This document shows positions 44,275 to 52,821 of a stretch of 64,000 nucleotides of DNA, one piece after another. The stretch's first letter is position 1, and every line of letters begins with the position of its first letter. Under the pieces are notes generated by a model. It saw only the letters and a program-made list of their open reading frames with translations. It was not told the origin of the DNA and ran no database searches. The DNA is from Agreia sp. COWG (GTDB lineage Bacteria; Actinomycetota; Actinomycetes; Actinomycetales; Microbacteriaceae): the NCBI RefSeq assembly GCF_904528075.1, contig NZ_LR882035.1, forward strand, positions 310,001-374,000, read 5' to 3'. The translations under genes were made by a program, and so were the position numbers.

Positions 44275-45255
44275 ATGAAATTCCGTTCCCCCCTGCGTCG
44301 TTCCACCCACGAAGCGGCCCCCGAGGTCTTCGATCCCGAGCCATTCGCCCCGCTTCCACTTGACCTCGGGGAGAATTACGGAGCCTTCGACGACTCGTTC
44401 TCAGAACTCATCACGGTTACGGAATCTGATACGCAACTGCAGCGTCAGGCCATGCGCACCGAGCTGTTCGGCGAGACCTCTGCGGCAGAGCTCGTAGCGG
44501 ATAACATCTCGGCCTGGTTCGGCGATCACAAGGTGCTCGACAGGGTCTCCCTGACCATGGCGGCGGGCGAGGTGACAGCACTCATCGGCCCCTCCGGCTG
44601 CGGAAAATCGACCTTTCTGCGCATTTTGAACCGCATGCACGAGATGATTCCGACCGCCTCCCTCTTCGGCGAGGTGCGGCTCAACGGCAACGACATCTAT
44701 GACGCGAAAGAGCGCGTGACGACTGCTCGACGCCACATCGGCATGGTCTTTCAAAAGCCCAACCCTTTCCCCGCAATGTCCATTTACGACAACGTCGTCT
44801 CGGGGCTCAAGCTGTCGGGAGTGAGGGCGACTCGATCGCAGCGCGACCTGCTCGTCGAGGATTCACTGCGCAAGGCCTCGTTGTGGAACGAAGTCAAAGA
44901 CAGGCTCGACCAGCCCGGCGGAGGGCTCTCCGGAGGGCAGCAACAACGGCTGTGCATCGCGCGCTCTTTGGCCGTCTCTCCTCGAGTGCTGCTCATGGAC
45001 GAGCCCTGCTCTGCACTGGACCCCACCTCCACTCGTCGTGTGGAAGAGACGATCGCAGATCTGCGCGGCCAGGTGACCGTGGTCATCGTGACTCACAACA
45101 TGCAGCAGGCCGCTCGCGTGAGCGACCAGTGCGCATTCTTTCTGGCCGCGCAGAACACGCCGGGCGTGATCGTCGAGCACGGAGACACAGACGCCATGTT
45201 CGAGAGCCCTCGCGACGAACGCACCAGCGATTACGTCAACGGCCGGTTCGGCTAA
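44275..45255 (+). CDS. PstB-like ABC transporter ATPase with an N-terminal extension
   Basis: 326 residues. The ATPase core has Walker [11 protein letters not shown]-loop [17 protein letters not shown] (the PstB-typical N-P-F-P), signature [15 protein letters not shown], Walker [14 protein letters not shown] and the H-loop [12 protein letters not shown]. About 70 residues rich in acidic and aromatic amino acids precede it and are unusual for PstB. An alternative GTG start at 44260 would touch the previous stop. It should energise the PstC/PstA-like pair. No phoU follows, unlike classical pst operons. Confidence 0.92.
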   Translation: MKFRSPLRRSTHEAAPEVFDPEPFAPLPLDLGENYGAFDDSFSELITVTESDTQLQRQAMRTELFGETSAAELVADNISAWFGDHKVLDRVSLTMAAGEVTALIGPSGCGKSTFLRILNRMHEMIPTASLFGEVRLNGNDIYDAKERVTTARRHIGMVFQKPNPFPAMSIYDNVVSGLKLSGVRATRSQRDLLVEDSLRKASLWNEVKDRLDQPGGGLSGGQQQRLCIARSLAVSPRVLLMDEPCSALDPTSTRRVEETIADLRGQVTVVIVTHNMQQAARVSDQCAFFLAAQNTPGVIVEHGDTDAMFESPRDERTSDYVNGRFG

Positions 45256-45259
45256 GCAC

Positions 45260-46063
45260 ATGATCGAGTGGAAGGCCATGATCGGTCTGGCTATCCCTGC
45301 TTTCCTGGTCGTGGGGATCGTCGGCTGGGTCGGGGGCATGCCGAAGCCAGCCGAGCAGGTGCCCGCTCCGGTTCCTTCGTTGGCCGGATACGTCGACGCT
45401 TCCGGCGCGATAGTGCTCGATGCCGATCAGGCGATGGCTGGCCCATCGACCGTCGACGGGTCGTCAGCGTCCTCGCTGTCAGATGGGTCATCGGCGACTG
45501 ATGGGATCGTCGACCCCGCGTGGCTTGCGTCAACGTCGCGCACGACGGGTATTCCGCGGCGCGCTTTACAGGCGTATGCGGCCGCTGCCGTGACGGAAAC
45601 CTCGACCTCACCCGGTTGCGGCATCACCTGGAACACGATCGCCGCAATCGGAGAGATCGAATCCGCCCATGGCACCCACGACGGAGCGAGCATCGGGGCG
45701 AATGGGCAACTGGTCGGTTCGATCATCGGGCCGGCGCTGGATGGAGGCCTTTATGCGGCCGTGCCCGACACCGACGGGGGCGAGTTCGACGGCGACTCTT
45801 CGTGGGACCATGCGGTCGGGCCGCTGCAGTTCATTCCCTCGACATGGGCCGCGCACGGTCTCGACGGCAGCGGCGACGGCAATGCCGATCCGAATCAGAT
45901 CGATGACGCGGCGTTGTCTGCGGCGAGCTATCTGTGTGCGGGCGGGGCGGACCTCGCAACAGCCGACGGGTGGTCGGCAGCCATCCTGAGCTACAACCTC
46001 GACGAGAATTACGTCGACTCTGTGCGATCCATGACGGATCGCTACGCGCAGACCGTCGGCTGA
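45260..46063 (+). CDS. Lytic transglycosylase-like peptidoglycan hydrolase
   Basis: 267 residues. An N-terminal helix (MIGLAIPAFLVVGIVGWVGG) anchors or exports it, a Ser/Asp linker follows, and the catalytic domain starts near residue 85. Motifs are TIAAIGEIESAHGTHDGA (catalytic Glu), GPLQFIPSTWAAHGLDGSGD and ALSAASYLCAGG with AILSYN, the MltB/SLT actinobacterial pattern. It would cleave glycan strands, probably to make room for an envelope assembly. It starts 5 bases after the ATPase stop. Confidence 0.88.
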   Translation: MIEWKAMIGLAIPAFLVVGIVGWVGGMPKPAEQVPAPVPSLAGYVDASGAIVLDADQAMAGPSTVDGSSASSLSDGSSATDGIVDPAWLASTSRTTGIPRRALQAYAAAAVTETSTSPGCGITWNTIAAIGEIESAHGTHDGASIGANGQLVGSIIGPALDGGLYAAVPDTDGGEFDGDSSWDHAVGPLQFIPSTWAAHGLDGSGDGNADPNQIDDAALSAASYLCAGGADLATADGWSAAILSYNLDENYVDSVRSMTDRYAQTVG

Positions 46064-46064
46064 C

Positions 46065-46853
46065 GTGGTCGAACAGGCGCAGACGATGCGCAGATCAACT
46101 TATGTGTCACCGGGCAGCGTCGATCCAGGGGATTCCCGCTCATCGACCCGAGACCGTTTTCCCATCGTCGGAGCCGTGTTGCTCTCGATCGTCGGCCTCT
46201 GCGTGGCTGCCGCCCTTATTCTCGGCGTGCTGCTGGCCACCGGATCGCCCGTCGTGGCTCCGCTGATCGAGGCGGTTGCTCCTCCCGTCGACGAGCAGGC
46301 GGCAGCCGTGGCTGCCGCCGTGGCTGAAGATGCGGCGGCCGAGCAGATCGTCGAGGAGCAGAACGGGGGAGTCGCCCCGCAGCCCGTCGCGGGGCAGCCC
46401 TTGCGCATCCGGATACCGGCCGTCGGCCTCGATGCCGAGGTGCGCGCCATGGGCGTGCCAGAGAGCCGCGAGCTCGACCCGCCGGGGCCCTACCGCGCCT
46501 ACTGGATCTCGGACTTCGGGGTGGCAGGGGCCGCAAGCACGAACACCACCTACATCGCCGGGCACACCTACCGCGACGGCTCTGCGGTATTCAACCCGCT
46601 GCTCGACGTTCCCCAGTCTGCGGGCGCGGTCTCGGCCGGCGAGTCGATCGTGGTCACGACCCCCGGGGGTGACGCGTCGTACACGATCACCTCGACCGAG
46701 CTCTACGACAAGTCGAGCATCGAACAGCAGACCGAGCTGTGGCAGCAGGTGCCGGGGCGGCTCGTCGTGGTGACCTGCTTCCAGTACAACGGCGGAACCT
46801 CGTCGACGCAGAACTTCGTCGTCTATGCCCAGCTCGACCCGGGGCAGGGCTGA
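46065..46853 (+). CDS. Class E/F-type sortase
   Basis: 262 residues. A transmembrane helix (about 35-60) and an Ala-rich stalk lead to a sortase domain: LRIRIPAVGLDAEVRAMGVP, the His loop NTTYIAGHTYRDGSAVFNPL, the G-E strand and the Cys strand RLVVVTCFQYNGG. After the Cys, where class F enzymes usually carry an Arg, the sequence is TSSTQNFVVYA with no Arg, so activity is uncertain. Sortases join surface proteins to the wall or each other. It starts 1 base after the transglycosylase stop. No LPXTG substrate is in the window. Confidence 0.9.
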   Translation: MVEQAQTMRRSTYVSPGSVDPGDSRSSTRDRFPIVGAVLLSIVGLCVAAALILGVLLATGSPVVAPLIEAVAPPVDEQAAAVAAAVAEDAAAEQIVEEQNGGVAPQPVAGQPLRIRIPAVGLDAEVRAMGVPESRELDPPGPYRAYWISDFGVAGAASTNTTYIAGHTYRDGSAVFNPLLDVPQSAGAVSAGESIVVTTPGGDASYTITSTELYDKSSIEQQTELWQQVPGRLVVVTCFQYNGGTSSTQNFVVYAQLDPGQG

Positions 46854-48967
46854 TGTCGCACACGCTCACGACGCGCGCCGAGGCTGCGTCGACCGAACTT
46901 CTGGCGGGGCGCTACGAGGTGGGGCCGGTGCGCTCGAGTACGGCGCTCACGCTGGTGCACCGCGGCCGTGACGTGCAGCTCGACCGCGAGGTGGCCGTTA
47001 CGCTGTTGCGCGACGAGTTCGCGCACGATGAGGCCAGTGCGGGGCTCTTCGACGCGACCATCTCGGTGCGGGCCGAGCTGTCGCATCCGGGCATCATCGG
47101 GGTCTACGACGCGGGGCAGTGCGAGTTCGGCGGCCGGGCGGTGCGCTGGGCCGTGGGCGAGGCGGTCGATGCGCCCAACCTCGACGAGTTCGAGCCGACC
47201 GCGCCGCAGGCAGAGCGGTGGGGGCCGCTCATGCTCGGTCTCGCCGAACAGGTGGCCACGGCAATGCAGCACGCGCACGGCGACGGGGCGGTGCACGGCA
47301 ACCTCGGGCCGTCGACGGTGCTGCTCGATGGGTCGTCGGCTTCCGACGGCGCGGCGCTGCGGGCGCGTATCACGGGCTTCGGCCCGCAGGCCGCCGATCT
47401 CGCCGTTCCCTCGAACCCGGTGATCACGCAGCGCATGTGGCAGGCGTTCACCGAGCAGCTCGAATACCCGTCTCCCGAGCAGCGGGCCGGCCGCGCGCCC
47501 ACCAGGCGCAGCGACATCTACGGCTTCGGATGCGTGCTGGCCGCGTTGCTGCTGCACGCCGAGCGGGCGCGGGGTTGTGGGGGTGGCGTCGCGGGTGGCG
47601 ATTCGCGCGCCGCTGCGGATGGCGTCTCGCGCGCCGCTGCCCGCGCCGACGACATCGCCCGGCAGGCGCTCGCGGGCGTGGCCGAGCAGGCGATGAGCGA
47701 GAAGCCAGGCGATCGGCAGCATTCTTTCGCGGTGGTGCGCGATCAGCTGCGCTGGATCCGCGCCGCCGACCCCCGATTTGGTGGCGTCGACCTCGGCGGC
47801 GACCAGGCTGTCGGCTTCGTCGAGCAGACCCACACGATGGTGCTGCCCCCGGTGATCGAGGGCCCGGCCGAGCCCGCCCCGGCAACAGAGAAGCTGACAT
47901 ATCTCAGCGGAATGGGCACGGGCTCGGGCACGGGCTCCGGCCGCCAAAGCGGGTCCGGCTCCAACAACCGTCGGCCATCCGGCGCGTCGCTCTCAGCCTC
48001 GCGGTCGACGCCGTCGAGCGGTCGAGGTCGAGGCGGCATACGTCGCCGTTCACCCGGGGGCTGGCTCTTCGCGGGCCTCGCCGCGATCGTGCTCGTCGTC
48101 GCCGGGCTCGGCTGGGGTATCAACCAGGCGAACAGCGATGCGGCCAATGCCTCCGTCACGATTCCCCTGATGGTGGGCCAGGAGCTCGCCGCCGCCACGA
48201 CCCAGCTTGGATCGCTCGGCCTCTCGCTCGGCGGCCAGGTGCAGCGACCGGATGCGACGGTGCCCACCGGCCTTGTCGCGGCCACCGAGCCGGCGGCCGG
48301 CAGCCAGGTCGCCCTTGGAGAATCGGTCATGGTGGTGATCTCGTCGGGCCCCGATGCCCGCGCGGTTCCGCAGCTGCAGGGCCTCACGCTCGCCGCGGCC
48401 CAGGATGCGCTCACCGCGGCGGGGCTGGTGGCCGGCGCCGTGCTGCCCAGGGACGGCCTGAGCGTCGCCGGCTCGGTGCTCGACAGCGACCCCGCATTCG
48501 GAACGCCTGTGGCGGCGGGCTCGGTGGTCGAGATCGTGGTGTCGAGCGGAAACCAGCGTGTGCCGGGCTCGTTGATCGGCCAGGCGGGCGGGGCCGCATC
48601 CCAGCAGCTGGCCTCGGCCGGCCTCGCACCCCAGCTCCTGAGCACGCCCCGCAGCGACGTCGCCACCGGTGTGGTCGTCGACGTCGTGCCCGGAGCCGGA
48701 TCGAGCCTGCCGCTCGGCTCGATCGTGACGCTCGTGGTCTCTGAGTACACGCCGGAGCCCGCACCGGCGAACGGCAATGCGGGTGGTGGCGGAACCGGGC
48801 CGGGCGGCGGGACCCCCGCGACCACCAAGCCGACGGTCACGCCCTCACCCGCGTCGCCGACGAGGCCCACGACGAAGCCGACGACTGCTCCGCAGGCCGG
48901 GGCGGCTCGGGAGTCGGGCTCGGTCGGGCAGCGTGGGCCGGTTCGGGGCGATGGTGACGTCTCCTAG
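46853..48967 (+). CDS. PASTA-domain transmembrane pseudokinase
   Basis: 704 residues. The N-terminal ~270 residues follow the bacterial Ser/Thr kinase fold but lose its key residues: VAVTLLRDEF has Thr for the ATP-binding Lys, AVHGNLGPSTVLL replaces H-R-D-L-K-P-x-N, and ITGFGPQ replaces D-F-G. A Gly/Ser/Arg-rich linker, a transmembrane helix (WLFAGLAAIVLVVAGLGW) and three PASTA repeats follow (e.g. VPQLQGLTLAAAQDALTAAG), ending in a Pro/Thr tail. PASTA repeats bind muropeptides or lipid II, so it may sense the wall and scaffold the system. ATG shares one base with the sortase stop. Confidence 0.88.
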   Translation: MSHTLTTRAEAASTELLAGRYEVGPVRSSTALTLVHRGRDVQLDREVAVTLLRDEFAHDEASAGLFDATISVRAELSHPGIIGVYDAGQCEFGGRAVRWAVGEAVDAPNLDEFEPTAPQAERWGPLMLGLAEQVATAMQHAHGDGAVHGNLGPSTVLLDGSSASDGAALRARITGFGPQAADLAVPSNPVITQRMWQAFTEQLEYPSPEQRAGRAPTRRSDIYGFGCVLAALLLHAERARGCGGGVAGGDSRAAADGVSRAAARADDIARQALAGVAEQAMSEKPGDRQHSFAVVRDQLRWIRAADPRFGGVDLGGDQAVGFVEQTHTMVLPPVIEGPAEPAPATEKLTYLSGMGTGSGTGSGRQSGSGSNNRRPSGASLSASRSTPSSGRGRGGIRRRSPGGWLFAGLAAIVLVVAGLGWGINQANSDAANASVTIPLMVGQELAAATTQLGSLGLSLGGQVQRPDATVPTGLVAATEPAAGSQVALGESVMVVISSGPDARAVPQLQGLTLAAAQDALTAAGLVAGAVLPRDGLSVAGSVLDSDPAFGTPVAAGSVVEIVVSSGNQRVPGSLIGQAGGAASQQLASAGLAPQLLSTPRSDVATGVVVDVVPGAGSSLPLGSIVTLVVSEYTPEPAPANGNAGGGGTGPGGGTPATTKPTVTPSPASPTRPTTKPTTAPQAGAARESGSVGQRGPVRGDGDVS

Positions 48968-49637
48968 CTGTGACAGCGCGGTCGTCACCCGGGCGGCGAT
49001 CGTGATCGAGGTCTTCGATGAGAACAACATCGAGGGCCTGAAGGAGTTGTTCGAGCGGCGGCGCCGCATCCTGTCGTTCGTGCCGAAACACACGCGTCGG
49101 CGCGCCCAGGCCCAACTGAACAAGGCGCAGGAACGCGGGACTGTCGCGGTCTGGACGATCTATGCGGGCAACGGTCGCCCCATCGCATCGAGCGCCGAGC
49201 TGTTCGTCGACGAGCAGACGGCGGCGCAGAACGCCGCCGCCACCGTGGCTCGGGTCGACGACATCGAGGTGCTGCGGATGCACTCCACGGCGACATCCGC
49301 TTTCGCCTGGTACATGTGCATCGAGGGGCATCCGCGGGTGATCTCGCGCAGACACTTCTCGACGCGGCGGCTGTGCGACCGCAACGCCGCGACCGTCATG
49401 GCGGCGCTTCGCGGGGGCACGGTCGTTCTGCCGCACGAGAGGTCAGCGCAGCTGAGGGGCGTCCCCGCCCTGCCGCCCGGTGTCGACGACGAGGTGTTGG
49501 CGCGCATGGCGGAGCCCCTGATCGTGCGCGGCGCCGAGAGAGCCATCCGGCCGATAGTGCGGTCGTACGCGCAGCCGCTGCCGCGCGGAGGCGCCGCGGT
49601 GGGGCGTCGCTCCGGTGCGGGCGGAGGCGGTTCATGA
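48951..49637 (+). CDS. Protein with two YegP/DUF1508-like repeats
   Basis: 228 residues, no signal or membrane segment. A basic helix (ELFERRRRILSFVPKHTRRR) opens it. Two similar blocks follow: VWTIYAGNGRPIASSAELFV with AAQNAAATVARV, and FAWYMCIEGHPRVISRRHFS with DRNAATVMAALR; both resemble the YegP (DUF1508) strand-turn-strand-helix unit. A helical, Arg/Gly-rich tail ends it. Starts at 48951, 48954 and 49002 are possible; the first overlaps the pseudokinase by 17 bp. It overlaps the next gene by 4 bp. Cytoplasmic role unknown. Confidence 0.65.
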   Translation: MVTSPSCDSAVVTRAAIVIEVFDENNIEGLKELFERRRRILSFVPKHTRRRAQAQLNKAQERGTVAVWTIYAGNGRPIASSAELFVDEQTAAQNAAATVARVDDIEVLRMHSTATSAFAWYMCIEGHPRVISRRHFSTRRLCDRNAATVMAALRGGTVVLPHERSAQLRGVPALPPGVDDEVLARMAEPLIVRGAERAIRPIVRSYAQPLPRGGAAVGRRSGAGGGGS

Positions 49638-50398
49638 GCGACCCCTTCCGGTCGTTCCATCGGGCTCGCACGCGGGCGGCCCTGCGGCTGAGGGTGCCGC
49701 TCGCTCTGCTTGTGGGCGCGGCTCTGGTGGTCGGGGCGTGGGGAGTCGTATCGGCCGAGCCCTCCTCGAAGGTGGTGCGCGACGCATCATCTGTGCTCGC
49801 ACAAGACCCGGGGGCCGCGGCGATGCAGGCTGCCGTCGGAGCCCAGCTCGCGGGTGCGCCGGGTTCTCCGGCTGCGGCGGAGGCCACCGGCGCGGCCGGT
49901 CTGCCCGTCGCTGTCGCCCCCGTAGCCGAGGCATCGTCGGGGAACGAGCCCGGCGCATCCGGAGCCCTACCCGCCGCACCAGTCGCGGTCGCCCCCGTCT
50001 CGCAGCCGGCGGTGACCGCCCCGGTCGCGCCGACGCCGCTGTACACGATCGCGGTCACCGCGCGGGGCTACCAGAAAGAACTGGACGCGTGCCAGTGGGT
50101 GCGCATGGATCTCGGCGCCGCCGCCCCCATCGTGGGCGCGCACAACTTCTGCCACGGCGACGTCGTGCTGGCCATGGCTGTCGGTGACGTCGTCACCGTC
50201 ACGGGAACGAGCCTCGACGGCGACTATCAGGTCACGGGCAGCCGCGACGCGCGAGCGGGCGACGACGCGGCGAAGGCCACCGCCGGGCTCACCGGCGACC
50301 TCATCTTTCAGACCTGTTATTGGGAATCCGCTCGCGGGCTGCGGCTCGTGACCGCGGTCAAGGTGGATCTGTCGCTGCCGCCGACCGTCCTGGGGTGA
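49634..50398 (+). CDS. Membrane-anchored divergent sortase-like protein
   Basis: 254 residues. One transmembrane helix (~20-42), a Pro/Ala/Val stalk to ~135, then ~115 outer residues. These resemble a minimal sortase domain: PIVGAHNFCHGDVVLAM (His), MAVGDVVTVTGTSLDGDYQV (G-D strand) and LIFQTCYWESARGLRLVTAV, where T-C and a following Arg fit the sortase Cys-Arg pattern. It is short and I cannot confirm the fold. It overlaps the previous gene by 4 bp and is the last gene of the run. Confidence 0.6.
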   Translation: MSDPFRSFHRARTRAALRLRVPLALLVGAALVVGAWGVVSAEPSSKVVRDASSVLAQDPGAAAMQAAVGAQLAGAPGSPAAAEATGAAGLPVAVAPVAEASSGNEPGASGALPAAPVAVAPVSQPAVTAPVAPTPLYTIAVTARGYQKELDACQWVRMDLGAAAPIVGAHNFCHGDVVLAMAVGDVVTVTGTSLDGDYQVTGSRDARAGDDAAKATAGLTGDLIFQTCYWESARGLRLVTAVKVDLSLPPTVLG

Positions 50399-50498
50399 GT
50401 GCGCAGCGGGCGGGCGATCGCCTAAAGCGCGCGCATCCGTGCGAGCTGGGGGATCGGGGGCGCGTATACAGCCGGGGGAGCTTAGGATTACCCCCGTG

Positions 50499-51560
50499 AT
50501 GGAAACGCTCGAACAGTACTCGATTCTCCTCGTCTATTCGGCGATGGCCATCTACGCGCTCGCGTTCATCGCGTTCGCGCTCGACCTCGCGCGGCGCTCC
50601 TCGCAGGTGAGGGCCGCCGCCGCCGTGTCCGCTCCGGCGGAGTTGGTGGGCGCAGCCGTCTCGGGTGGCGCGTCGGCCGGGCTGTCGGATGCCGCTGGCG
50701 CGTCCGCCGCATCCGGCCCCGTCTATGGAACCCCGGCTGGCAGCACCCCCGTGCGCACGACCGCAGCGGTCGGTGGCCCTGACGACGGAGCGGTGACCCC
50801 CAAGCGCTCGGTGAGCCTGCGCATCGGCGTCTCGCTCACCATCCTCGGATTCCTGCTGCAGCTCGTCGGCGTCGTGCTACGCGGCATCGCGGCCGAGCGG
50901 GTGCCGTGGGCCAACATGTACGAGTTCTCGATCACGGGAACCCTGCTGATCATGGCCGTGTTCCTCATCGTGCTCACCCGCGAAGACCTGCGCTTTCTCG
51001 GAACGTTCATCACCGGGCTTGTGCTGATTCTGCTGGGCGTCTCGACCGTCAACTACTACGTGGCCGTCGTGCCGCTGCCGCCGGCGCTCGAGTCCGCGTG
51101 GCTCGTCATCCACGTCTTCGTGGCCAGCCTGGGCACGGCCTTCTTTGCGCTCGGTGGTGCACTCTCCGGCATCCAGCTGTTGCAGAACCGTCGCGAGGCG
51201 TCTCCGACGTCGCGCTTCCTCAACTTCCGCCTGCTCGACACGCTGCCCGACTCGGTGCGCCTCGAGAACCTCGCGTACCGCATCAACATCGTGGGCTTCG
51301 TCTTCTGGACCTTCACCCTCATCGCTGGCGCCGTGTGGGCCGAGCGCGCGTGGGGCCGGTACTGGGGCTGGGACACCAAAGAGGTGTGGACCTTCATCAT
51401 CTGGGTCATCTACGCGGGCTACATTCACGCCCGTGCCACGAAGGGCTGGCGCGGATCGCGGTCGGCGTGGCTCGCGCTCATCGGTTTTGCGGCCGTGCTG
51501 TTCAACTTCGGCGTCGTGAACGTGTTCTTCAAGGGCCTGCACGCGTACTCGGGCCTCTAA
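50499..51560 (+). CDS. ccsB: Cytochrome c biogenesis protein CcsB (CcsA/ResC type)
   Basis: 353 residues. After one helix there is an Ala/Gly-rich cytoplasmic insert (~38-100), then the haem-handling domain with the tryptophan-rich motif WGRYWGWDTKEVWTFIIW and conserved His (LVIHVFVASLGTAFFALGG and YIHARATKG). It works with ResB to deliver haem to apocytochrome c. A GTG at 50496 immediately precedes the ATG and could be used. Its usual neighbour resB is 23.5 kb upstream. Confidence 0.95.
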   Translation: METLEQYSILLVYSAMAIYALAFIAFALDLARRSSQVRAAAAVSAPAELVGAAVSGGASAGLSDAAGASAASGPVYGTPAGSTPVRTTAAVGGPDDGAVTPKRSVSLRIGVSLTILGFLLQLVGVVLRGIAAERVPWANMYEFSITGTLLIMAVFLIVLTREDLRFLGTFITGLVLILLGVSTVNYYVAVVPLPPALESAWLVIHVFVASLGTAFFALGGALSGIQLLQNRREASPTSRFLNFRLLDTLPDSVRLENLAYRINIVGFVFWTFTLIAGAVWAERAWGRYWGWDTKEVWTFIIWVIYAGYIHARATKGWRGSRSAWLALIGFAAVLFNFGVVNVFFKGLHAYSGL

Positions 51561-51585
51561 GCCTCTTTTCGCCGCCAGCCCGTCG

Positions 51586-51650
51586 CTAATTCAGGAGGAG
51601 AGCGCAGCCGACGCCACAGTGGCGGCGGTGACGCGCTCCTCCTGAATTAG
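51586..51650. repeat. 65-bp intergenic palindrome, family A copy 1
   Basis: Perfect 15-bp arms CTAATTCAGGAGGAG (51586-51600) and its complement (51636-51650) flank a GC-rich centre that can itself fold (GCCAC/GTGGC). It lies between convergent ccsB and menC and abuts the menC stop codon. The same element recurs at 54416-54480. Confidence 0.85.
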
Positions 51651-52646
51651 CTACGCGTTCGCCAGCAGCTCGTAGCATCGCTCGAGCCGCGCCCGCCACC
51701 ACGCAGCGCGCTCGGGCTCCGCGGCGTGCTGAGCGAGGAGCTGGTCGTCGAGTTCGACGCGCTCCACCTCGATGAAGCCGCCGACGGCGCGCACGGGCCG
51801 GGCCGTCACATCCGCCGCCAGAAGCGACGCCGTGCCCAGGCCGCAATCGAACTCGAGGCTCGGGATGCTCGCGGCGAGCCACGCCCCCATCGACACGCCC
51901 ACAGACGTGTCGAGTGCGCTCGACACGACGACGGGCAGTCCGGCCTCTCGAACGATGTCGAGCGCCGAGCGGATGCCGCCCAGAGGCTGGGCCTTGATCA
52001 CCAAGAGGTCTGCGGCCCCGGCTCGGGCGACCTCGAGAGGGTCCTCCGCCTTGCGTACACTCTCGTCGGCGGCGACGGGGATGTCCCAGTCGTGCAGTCG
52101 CTCCCGCAGCTCGGCGAGCTCGTCCACGCTCGCGCAGGGCTGCTCAGCGTATTCGAGGTCGAACTCGGCGAGGGCGTGCAGGGCGTGCTCGGCCTCATCG
52201 ACGTTCCACCCCCCGTTCGCGTCGATGCGCACGCGGCCCTCGGCACCCAGCGCCTCGCGCACCGCGCGCATGCGGGCCACGTCGTCGGCGAGCGACTGGC
52301 CCCGCTCGGCCACCTTCACCTTCGCGGTGCGGCAGCCGTCGTACAGACCGAGGACCTCGGCGACCCGTGACGCGTCCACGGCCGGAACGGTCGCGTTCAC
52401 CCGGATGCGCTCGCGCAGCGGTTCGGGCTGCGGAGCCCAGCCGAAGTCGATGGCGGCGGCGAGCCAGGCGGCGCACTCCGCGTCGTCGTACTCGAGAAAG
52501 GGCGAGAACTCCGTGGAACCCCGCGGCCCGCGAAACACCATCGCCTCGCGCACCTCGATGCCGCGAAAGCGTGTGGTCAGCGGAAGCGAGACCACGTGGG
52601 CGGCGGCGAGGAGCTCAGCGAGCGGGGGAAGCGCGGGGGAGGCCAT
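51651..52646 (-). CDS. menC: o-Succinylbenzoate synthase
   Basis: 331 residues, enolase superfamily. It dehydrates SHCHC to o-succinylbenzoate in menaquinone synthesis. Catalytic features: TAKVKVAERGQS (Lys pair), RVRIDANGGWNVDEAEHALH (metal Asp), LEYAEQPCASVDEL (metal Glu), IPVAADESVRK (metal Asp/Glu) and LLVIKAQPLGGIRS (second catalytic Lys). The ATG at 52646 gives the normal N-terminus; an upstream start is possible but not family-like. It is transcribed leftward, opposite to the other men genes. Confidence 0.95.
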   Translation of the reverse strand: MASPALPPLAELLAAAHVVSLPLTTRFRGIEVREAMVFRGPRGSTEFSPFLEYDDAECAAWLAAAIDFGWAPQPEPLRERIRVNATVPAVDASRVAEVLGLYDGCRTAKVKVAERGQSLADDVARMRAVREALGAEGRVRIDANGGWNVDEAEHALHALAEFDLEYAEQPCASVDELAELRERLHDWDIPVAADESVRKAEDPLEVARAGAADLLVIKAQPLGGIRSALDIVREAGLPVVVSSALDTSVGVSMGAWLAASIPSLEFDCGLGTASLLAADVTARPVRAVGGFIEVERVELDDQLLAQHAAEPERAAWWRARLERCYELLANA

Positions 52647-52689
52647 GCACCCATTCTGCGCCGTTCCCCAGCCGCCCACTCTGCGCCGT

Positions 52690-52782
52690 CCCCTTTCGCG
52701 GATGAGGAGATTTCTGCCGCTGCCGGAGTGTCGCGGCCGCGAAGGCGGCGTGTCGCAGGTTTTTCCTCATCCGCGAATGGGG
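52690..52782. repeat. 93-bp intergenic palindrome, family B
   Basis: 19-bp arms with one mismatch, CCCCTTTCGCGGATGAGGA (52690-52708) and TCCTCATCCGCGAATGGGG (52764-52782). The 55-bp centre has further complementary GC blocks (CTGC...GCAG). It lies between the starts of menC and the stop of rnhA. Confidence 0.8.
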
Positions 52783-52821
52783 AGAGCAGCCTGGGTGGCA
52801 GGGTCATGCGGAGGTTGTCGC

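Noticed and set aside
36549..45255. Plain phosphate-specific transport operon (pstSCAB-phoU)
   Set aside because: The PstS-like proteins are not lipoproteins, phoU is absent, the subunits have extra termini, and the genes are interleaved with a pseudosortase and followed without a break by wall-related genes.
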